From the NCBI GenBank assembly GCA_964036045.1, contig OZ038385.1, forward strand, positions 15,444,240-15,508,239: a DNA stretch of 64,000 nt, given 5' to 3'. The translations under genes were made by a program, and so were the position numbers. Each line of letters opens with the position of its first letter. The stretch's first letter is position 1. Under the pieces are notes generated by a model. The model was not told where the DNA came from and searched no databases. It saw nothing but the letters and a program-made list of their open reading frames with translations. This DNA is from Eutreptiella sp. 'Long Island Sound 2002'. Lineage: Eukaryota > Euglenozoa > Euglenophyceae > Eutreptiales > Eutreptiaceae. Shown here in pieces: positions 51,869 through 61,500 of the stretch.

Positions 51869-52027
51869 GTGTCCCCCCAATCCCCTGCCCCCCACCTCTC
51901 CTGGCCCTGGGACAGCCCCCGCCTCCACCTGAGATGCTCCTGGGTTGGGGGCTGCATGCAGTGTGTTCAATGGCTGGCTGCAACTTGGCAGCGACCAGTC
52001 TCCCCACCCTTTGTGTGCAGATGACAC

Positions 52028-52510
52028 ATGCAGTTGTCGCGGGCCACCGTTTTGGACTACGACGCAGTGCTCCAGCACATTGGCGCCTTTGGCCGTTGGC
52101 AGCGGCGCATTTTCCTGTTGATGTCCCTTGTGTCCGCAGCCAGTGGAGTCATGGCGTTGTCCTGGGTGTTCACCGGCTACCAGCCCCGTGTCCGCTGCCA
52201 GATCCCTTACTGTGAGGGTGCCCCTGCGGCGTACTACGGCCCCGGAGACGCCCGGCGAGTGCCGGACTTTGCCAGGTCCAGTGTGCAGCAGCTGAAGGGC
52301 TGTGCCTACTACAGGCCCGCGGGAGCGCCCGAGAACCTGAGCTGTGCCGCGTACATCGATGTGCTGAACGGCACTAATGCGTCCCTTGTGCCGCACCAGT
52401 GCGACAGCTTCGTGTTCGATACGTCCGTCATGCGCAGCTCTGCGGTCAGCGAGTACGATCTTGTGTGCCACCGTGCGAACCTGCAGGAGCTCTGTGGGTC
52501 TCTGTACATG
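52028..52510 (+). CDS. SLC22-type transporter exon 1
   Basis: 161 codons: cytosolic N-terminus, helix 1 (IFLLMSLVSAASGVMALSWV) and the whole first extracellular loop, ending LCGSLYM. Donor GTATGC, phase 0. A TTTGTGTGCAG just upstream (to 52,020) suggests a preceding non-coding exon. Confidence 0.9.
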
Positions 52511-55500
52511 GTATGCACTGCCAAAGGAGGTGGGGCAGACTGCAAGTCGGGTATGGCGGGGGGAGGGGCAGGGGCCTCTAACCCCCCCTTGCGAGAGCAA
52601 CGCCCATGTCAGAGCGACGGTAGGTGTTATTTCCACAACTTTTGGAGGCTTGGGGGGCGGCAGGGTGGCTCTGCCACGTCCTGCTTCTGCGCCGAACCCT
52701 GCACGCACAGCGTGCAGGACCTTCATCGGCTTCTTAGTTTCCACAACTTTTGGAACTGTGGCATTTGGTGGTATCATTTTCTGGCCAGGGGGGTCCTTTG
52801 GGAACTAGATTTTTTATATTTTTTTTTTGTTAAGGACCGCCCTTAAGGACCGCCCCAAGGGACCACCAACCGCCAACCGCGCCAACCGCCACCAACCGCG
52901 CCAACCGCCACCAACCACCAACCACCAACCGTCTCCAACCGCCAGCGGCGACCAACCGCTCACCGCCAACCACTGCCAACCGCCACCAACCACCAATTAC
53001 CAACCACCAACCGCCACCAACCACCACCAACCGCCACCAACCGCCGGTTGCCAACTGCCAATCGCCACCAACCGCCAACCGCCAACCGCCGCCAACCACG
53101 GTTGAACATATGAGCTACATGTGGTCTTTTTGGGAAAACTGTGGAAAGGAACATTTTCTTTTTCTTTCTCTCTTAAGGACCCCCCCGTTTCTGGCAGCCC
53201 ATGAAGATCACGTTTTTTTGATTTGAGGCTTGGGATGGTATTTTAGGGATATTGGTTGCTGCCCTGCCCCCATTTTCATCCCTTCTTGTTCTTTGGAGGT
53301 GGAGATTGGGGAATCACCTGAGGACTAGCACATTCATGACGCAATAGTAACTTCTTGTGTTTTCTCACGGTGCGCACAAACAACGCCCTTGTCAGAGCAA
53401 CAGCAGGTGTTGTTTCCGTCACCTTTTGGAACTTTAGTGTTGCTCTCGCAGGGGTAGGCGTTGGGTCGCCGCCCTGGGCACATGCCAGGGCATGTTTTTG
53501 GGCCCCAACGCCCCCGGCTTTCATCTTTGTACAGGCTGCACCAAACGTGTGCCGTGTGCGGGGCTGATATGGGGGTAGCAGGCGCAGTGCCCACGCGTTG
53601 CGTGGACTGTAGTCATCCTGAGAGAGACCCGCAGACCCAGTGTTCCGGGGACAGTGGCGGTCTTGGCCGGCGGATTCAGCGGGCCCAGCCTCCGGCCCGC
53701 AAATCAGTACCGCCGCCAAGGCCTATCGCCGCGCGATTCCCGTGAGCTGAGGGCCTCTGCGGGGGGACAGTTGACGCGGCTGTGGTCCAACCCCCTGCAC
53801 CGTCTCACACTCATCATCCACGGACCGCAGTGGTCCTGGGAGCGACAGCGACTACTGATGCTGCACCCCGTGTTTGTCTCTTACCTGCATGTTTGTTTGA
53901 AACCACAAACCAGTCGTTGCTAGGGGTTAGGCCGAAGGAGTGCCATGCTTTGCAGCCCTGATGCAGTGGAGGTAGTTGAATGCAGCGCGTACTGGTTGGT
54001 ATCCGTATGGGCGCTACATGCTTGATTTATTGATCTGGAAGGCACGATCTACTTAGGTTACCTCAGGTGCTGATTTTGGGCCACCACTGTACATACCGAC
54101 CAACAAAATGTACATATGATAGTGGAGCACCCCAACCAAGAAGGGGACACGTGAGCAACACTGTGTGAACCTTTGGACTAATGGCTGGAATTGTCTATGG
54201 TGGGGACATTGTTGATCGATACCGACCATTGATCCCCCTGTGTGCGGTGCGTGCCCGTGTGCAGGTGCTCCCCAGGGCTGTCCTTAAGAACGCCAATTTG
54301 TCTTTGTTTTTGTTAACAATGTAAATGTAAATGTTTCTGTTAACGACAACCCAAAAGGACAGCCCCCAAGGACCACCAACCGCCCACCGCCAACCGCCAC
54401 CAACCGCCCACCGCCAACCGCGAACTGCCAACCGCCAACCGCCACCAACTGCCAACCATGTGCCAACCATTGTTCAACAACCGCCAACCGCCAACCATCT
54501 GCCAACCATTGTTCAACACTGCTTCTGTGGTTTTGTGTCTTGCCCATGTCTTGACCATGAAGCAGAGGGCGTCCCCGTGAACGTTCGTTTCTGTTGGCGT
54601 TACGAACCCTCCTTCCTTCTCCCTTAAGGACAGCCCTGGTGCTCCCTCAACGGCGGTCTGCGTCTACTTGTCGTCGTCCCTCAGTTCGGAGTTCTGGCAG
54701 GCTCCTTGTTCTTCGGGCGCGTGTCTGACCGCTATGGCCGCCGCACGGGGCTCATGATCGCGATCGCCCTCAGCTCGTGCTCGGGAGTGTTGTCCGTCGC
54801 GATGCCCACGGTCTCATCCTTCGCTTTCCTGCGCTTCCTGTCGGGCGTCGGGAGCCTAGGCCTGTTCCTCTCCTGCTTCACGATCTGTGTGGAGTTCGTT
54901 GGCCCCAGGTGCTCCCCCGTGCACCCCCGATAGCGCGTCCAGTGGGCGTGCCGCAGCGTGGTCTGGGGCGGGGGTTGGGTGGCCCTCGGCGTGCATTTGT
55001 CGGGTGAAGCGTACATCCAAAAAGGAAATTTTTCAGGAAGGACAGCCCCGGCGGTGGTCTCAAAAGTGTGAGAGAGGCTGCGATCTGTTGTGCACGGAAT
55101 GGACGGGGCGTTCAGATCGGTGGGTTGTTGTCCCAACCGGGACGGAGTTGAAGTCCACAGCTGTCCACAGATGGACGGAGCAGTACACCGTAGAAGTTGA
55201 CATACATTCGCAGCACAAGTTTCTGAAAGTACGACCGCCTGTATTTCGGTACCTTGCTGATCCGCTCACGCATCCGGAGCGGCTGCACCAGGCAAGGGAT
55301 GAGGTGGGGGGGGGGGGGCGAAGTATTAGAATGGCCGTACACCGTAGGAGGAGGGGGGCGTGCCCCCCAGACCCCCCCCCCCCCGAACCAACTCCCTCCC
55401 GCCCCCGTTAATGAGACACGGATCTGCGGTGGAGGGTCACCCGACGTGCGTTGGCTGTCAGCCGCTGGCGCTTGCCACGCCAAAATGTCGTTTTCTTTGT

Positions 55501-58500
55501 TTCGGAGGGAGGGCGCGGCCTACCCCCCGACCCAAATCCCCCACATGGCCCCTCACCGGCCCTGACCGCCCCGCATCCGCCCATTTCCCCCGGATCCGGA
55601 GTCGCCCGTCTTGTGTAGACCCCTCCAGCAGATCACCAGAGTTGAAAGTCCGACACCCCTGAGGCCAAGAAGCCTGCCTTTGTGGTGAGCCACACTCCCT
55701 TCAGGAGTGGCGATTGGAGCCACGCATCACACCCCTTCAGACAGCTCAAACGTACAGCAAAGCAAGCAGCTCCCACTCTGAACACTCGTACATCACGCCA
55801 ATGCCAAATCACAGCAAATACGCATGTTTCTGTTCTCACCAAAGAGGGGGACTGTAAGTGCAATGGGTCCAACAGTTGTGGAAATAACGAGGGAGGCATT
55901 GGTTTGGAGCTCCGTCTGACGAACACAAAAAGTAGCATGGTGCTAAACTTGGTGGTGGGGGGGGGGGGCTGCCGTTCCATATTCAAGAGCAGAGATCTCT
56001 CCATCTGCCTCATGAGCCCCCCCCCGTCCAGCCCCCATCGCACCCCCCCCCTGTCACAGCCACACGGCGTTGGTGGGGATCGCCATCCAAATCCCCTGGT
56101 CCATCGGGGGTCTGCTGGTGGGCCTGGCCGCGTGGTTCGTCCGGGACTGGCAGGCACTGCAGTTGCTACTGCACGTGCCCATCGTGGGGCTGCTGGCCCT
56201 TGGGCTGGTCCCTGAGAGCCCGCGGTGGCTGGTCGCCAATGGGCATGTGGACCGAGCAATCAAAGTGATCCGAGGAGGAGCCGCGGCCAACAGGTGTGAG
56301 CCCCCGGAGCAGTTGATCGCGGCGGCGCAGGCGGCCGATGCCTCAGGGCAGACAACGCCCGGTATGTCCGGTTGAGGTCATGTATGAGACCTGGTGTCTA
56401 GCCCCTGCAAAATCATCATTTTAGGAGACCCCAATGATTCCCCACTGAATTTTTCGATTTTGACCCCCCTTACACCCCGTATCTGGGTACCCATTTTTGG
56501 GTGGCTGTGGGGGCGTTGGCGGGTGGGGGCGTTTGCGTACTGTGGGCGCTGTATGTTGATTCAGACCTAGGTGCTGCAAAACTTTTTTTCTTGTACATGG
56601 ACCCCTAACCCATGGCGGGGTCCCGGGTCCGAACTCTGGGTACCCCCGGTCCCCCCCCCCTGCCCGCGGCAGTGCGGATGCCCGCAGTAGTACGGATGCC
56701 TGCTTGTCATAGCAGAAGGTTCAAAGGCGAGAGGCCAATAGGCGCTGCCACAGGCTAACAGAAACAGAGCCAACCACCAAGGCCTTGTGCCAACCCCCCA
56801 CCCCCCCCCGATATGGCCCCTTGACAGTGAGGAGTTGGCCGTTTTCACGCTAGTAAGGCTGCTCAGTGGCACCTGAAAAAATTTGGATTTTTGAATGATG
56901 GATTTGATTGGATTGAAATTCGGATTTTTCCAAAACCCTTCTGTTGCCCCTGGCGTGATTTGGGTGATCATCTGGTGACAATACGGGTACTTGAGCACCC
57001 ATGGGGACCCACGTAGTGGCCGCCAGGCCCATGTTGCCTGAGCCATGGGTTCCCCAAAAGCCCCAAAATTGCTGGTTCTAGGCTGTTTAGTGGCACCTGA
57101 AAATTATCGAAAACTCGATTTTTCTCTCTCTTCGAGGTTCCTTGCTGAAGGCAACAGAATTTTGCCAAAGGGCGCACCCGGGGCAGCACATGGACCAACG
57201 AACGAGGGGGATGCCGAATGGTCTTCACCGAAATGTTGTTGTGCAAATTCAGTGCCTAACTATGGGTAAAGAGCCACAAGAATGTAATCCCCCCCCCCCC
57301 CGCACACACACACTTAATGTATCCTTTTCATTTAATGACCCCCCCCCCAACTTAACGTGCCCCCCCACTTAATGTGCCTCCCACACACACTTAATGTACC
57401 CCCCCATTTAATGTATCCGCCCCACCACTTCACTCTCCGCCCCGTGCTGATGCACGTTGGGATGGGAAACCTTCCTGCCCCCCGCCACGCCAGTGAGCAC
57501 AGGGGTGGGGTACCATCCCTGCGCCTTGTGGAGTGCCAGGGGGGTCCTTTGGCAACTAGTTTTTTTTTTGGTTAAGGACCGCCCTTAAGAACCGCCCCAA
57601 GGCACCACCAACCGCCAACCACCAACCGCCACCAACCACCACCAACCGCCAACCGCCAACCGCCGCCAACCACCAGCGGCGACCAACCGCAAACCGCCAA
57701 CCACTGCCAACCACCACCAATCACCAACCACCAACCGCCACCAACCACCACCAACCACCAGTCGCCAACCGCCAATTGCCACCAACCGCCAATCGCGACC
57801 AACCATGGCTGAACATATGAGCTACACACAGTCTTTTTGCAAAACTGCCGTTCACGAACACTTTTTTTCCCTTAAGGACCCCCCTGTGGAGTGCTGAGGG
57901 GAAGGGAATCCAACTTTCCGCCCACTGCTGGAGAGCCTGGGGGAGGGCATGCCGTCTCTCTGCCAATGGTGTGCACAGGTGTGGAGCACTCTTCCCTTTG
58001 TTGTGTGCTGGTGAGCACGAGGGCGGGGACGCCGTCTCTCTGCCCTGTGCTAGTGTACACAGGGGTGGGACATCCATCCTGCTGGCTTATCCAGTGAGCA
58101 AGTGAGCAAAGGGAGGGGGATTCTGTCCCTCCGTCCTGCCACTTAATTTACCCCCCCCCTCCGGCTTAATGTAACCCCCACCCACCCAATGTATTCCCCA
58201 CCACCCTATTTACCCCCCACTACTTAATGCGTCCCCCCACTTACTGTAAGCCTCGCCACACACTTAATGTACCCCCAGGGACTAGAACTTCCCATGATGG
58301 GAAGTTGATGGGAAGAGTATCCGGTAAATTGGGGGAAAGTGGAAAAATGGGGGAAAGTGGGAGAAAAAGTTGATTTTTTGAATTTTTTTGTGAAGAATCA
58401 TGAAAACCCACCCCCCAAAAGGTGGAAAATGTTGCTTTTGCGGGAGTGATAAGGCAGGGGAGGGGGTTTATTTGGGCTGTGACCCGAGGAAAAGTGAGGA

Positions 58501-61500
58501 AAAGTGGAGAGAAGTGGGGGAAAGTGGGGGAAACGGGGGGGGGGGGGGGTTCTCCCTCTCTTTGTGGGAATGTTGGTGGGAAGCTTATCTCTGGACGGAG
58601 TGGGAAGTTCTGGTCTTTCTAACCCTCCACTTCTTGTACCCCTCATTTAATGTACCCCCCCCCCCTTCCACTTAATGTACCCCTTCTGCACTCCCAAGAG
58701 CATCTGTTCTGTACGTAGCAGTAGACGCCCCTGATTTGGTAGTTTGCATTGAGTTGGCATTGGGGGATGTGAGTTCATTGATGACCCACTGATGGGCCAC
58801 ACGGGGAACTCCTATCACAGTTATGGACATTCCTGTATACGGCAGCAAAGAGCGTGTGCAATAGTGAAGTCCACTTCCTGTCGAGCATGCAAGTGTAGCA
58901 GCGAAGGGTGTTGATGGTGAGTGTGCCCTCCATCACAGTCAGCAGGCACCAAAAGTGTGCGACGCCTCGTGACGTTGGTTGGACGATTGAGAGTCAATGC
59001 GCGCCACGACAAGTGCCCATGGGAGGCCATGGGCAAACATTTGAGGGTTGGAGACGGTGAAAGTGGGCTTGAACTCCTTGCCCCCACTAAAGGCCTCCCC
59101 CACACAACCGCACTTTTGGTTTGATCCATCATCCCCCTTTCCAGCAACTTTTGCTATGAGCAATGCTCGCCACCGCTCGCATCCCACCACCACCCCTGAT
59201 GGTCTCCATGGCCTGCTGCACATGACCTCCTGCTCCATCTCATGTCTCCACTGGGGATGGAGGCAGGGTGTTGCTTTAATTTTCTTTCCGGCAAGGGGGG
59301 GGGGCCCTCCCCCCTAGACCCCCTCCCTCCCTCCCTTGGACCCCCTCCCCCCCTCCCCCCTCCGCTCTAATTCACCTGAGAATCAGGGTTCTGCGAACGT
59401 TTTTCGTTTGGGCCAATTTTTTCTTTTCCCTCCCGCGCCTTCGGAGCACCTTCAGCAGGGTTCTTTGGTCACTCCACTGTGTCCTTCCTTCCCTCTATTG
59501 CAGACACCATGACACCATGTCCCAGCGTCCCATAAGTGCATTCTTCAGCACCCCGGTCCAACCGTGTCCCCGCGCAAAACGCGGCGATGTTGTAAACGCG
59601 ATCATCTATTTTCGCTTCCAAGATGGATGGACTAGGAAGAAAAGGCAAGAGGCATACAACGTGGCATAGAAAGCATGTTCCACACTTTTTCTGAACACTC
59701 CATGATGTGTCTACCCCAAGGACCCAAAAAGATGATTTGAGTACCTGTGTTCGGACACTATGATAAATGTATATGCTGAATGGGTCAATGTGGTGCACTT
59801 TTGCAATTCCTGGTTGATATGGTTCATTCCGGCAAGGGGGGGGGGGCTCCCCCCCTGGACCCCCTCCCTCCCTCCCCCTCCCCCCCTTCCCCCCTCCGCT
59901 CAAGCAACGCCCTGGGATGGAGGTCATAGATGAATCTTAATTTGGTGGGAGTGAGGGAGGAGGGGGGGCTCTGGAGGGGGCAGAATTGATGCTTTGCAAT
60001 TCACGAAATGGGCTGTCAGGCACTACAAACTCCAGCGCTTTTTTTTCCAGGGCCCCAAAGGGGTTTTTTTGGGGGGGGGTCGTCATAAATGGTTGGAAAA
60101 GCTTTTCACTAAGTGCCAGGGCACACGATGACTTTTTTTGGTCCCCCTTGTCACACTGATTCCAAAAGGCACAGGGCGGGTAACCCCCCTGCCCCCCCGC
60201 GCCCCGGGCTTGGGTAAGGGGTCAGGGGACCCCCCCCCCCATTTTTGGGCCGAGAATCGCAAAAAAAGAAGGTTTTGGGTCGATTTAAGACGGTGGCGGG
60301 TCGCTATGACACTTCCAAGTTCCAAAAAACACGGTTTTCCTACCGAGTGATATCATCCCCCCAAATAGCCTCAAAAGCCTAAAAATTGCACTCTCTACCT
60401 CAGGAAACCCACCAAAACCCCAACCCCTTGCCGGCAATGCCTTCCTTTGCATCCCTTCTTCATCCTTTTGCCTCACTAGGGACGGGGGAGAAGGCACCTA
60501 CACCCCACCGTATCAATTTTGTGGCCGACGTTGCATATCTTGCTATTTTGGTGATGTCATGGGTGACCCTATTTTTGGTGATGTCATGCCCTCTTTTTAG
60601 CCCTACCCACACCTTTGTGAGCCCAAATGCTCCACCCCAACCCTGCAAAAACCTTCTCAAAGGTGTTTATTTGTGTTCCCCAGCCTTAAAATAGGGTGTG
60701 TCGCCCTTACTTGCCCTCCCATCCTCCACAAGTCACGGGGCTGGGGGGACGGGGGGCGTACCAATATTATATCTTCCAAAAATACAGGTTTCATTTGTTC
60801 CGAAAGTTGGGGCTCGGGTCCCCCTCCGGCGCGGTGTCAATTCGGGTTTGGGAGTCTTGCATTTCGTGAATTGTAAATCGTCCCCCCCCCCGCCTCCTAT
60901 CCACACCTGGTGTTCACTCCTCTGTGCTGCACTCCTCAGACCCTGATCTCCTCGACTGCTCGACGCCGGGGCCCGCTGCACCCGCTGCAGTGGAGAAGGC
61001 CTCCATCTTCAGGCCCCGGTGCATCCTGCTGCGAACGGTGAACATGGCGTTCCAGTGGTTCGCCGTCAATTTGACCTTCTACGGCCTGTCCTTCACGTCC
61101 ACGAGCCTCGCGGGGGACCCCCACTTGAACTTCAGCCTCTCGATCGTGTCGGAAATCCCGGGGACCCTCCTGTGCCTCTGGCTGCTGCGGAGGGGGCGCC
61201 AACGGTCGCTGGTGCTCTGCCAATTGGTGTCGGGCATTTGCTGCATCGCGGCGGGATTACTGATGGTATGTGGCCGTTGCCGTGCAACGCTCAGGGGCTC
61301 TCTCTGTGGCAGTCTCGCCCACCCAGGGCATTGGGTAGCATTGGAAAGTTTGGGGATACCGATTGCTGTCTTGCCACCTAGTTTCACCCCCTTTTTAGTC
61401 CTTTAAAGGTGGGGTGCTCCCGTAGCCCAGCTGCTACAGCTCATCGGCAGTGGTCATACCTCACAGGGGCCATGGCTCGTGGCGCGTTGGCTGGTGTGCC

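Noticed and set aside
56060-56293. Alternative end of transporter exon 3 at AACAG|GTGTGAG
   Set aside because: Joining it to exon 4 gives an immediate stop; the donor at 56,362 keeps the frame and extends the cytosolic loop naturally.
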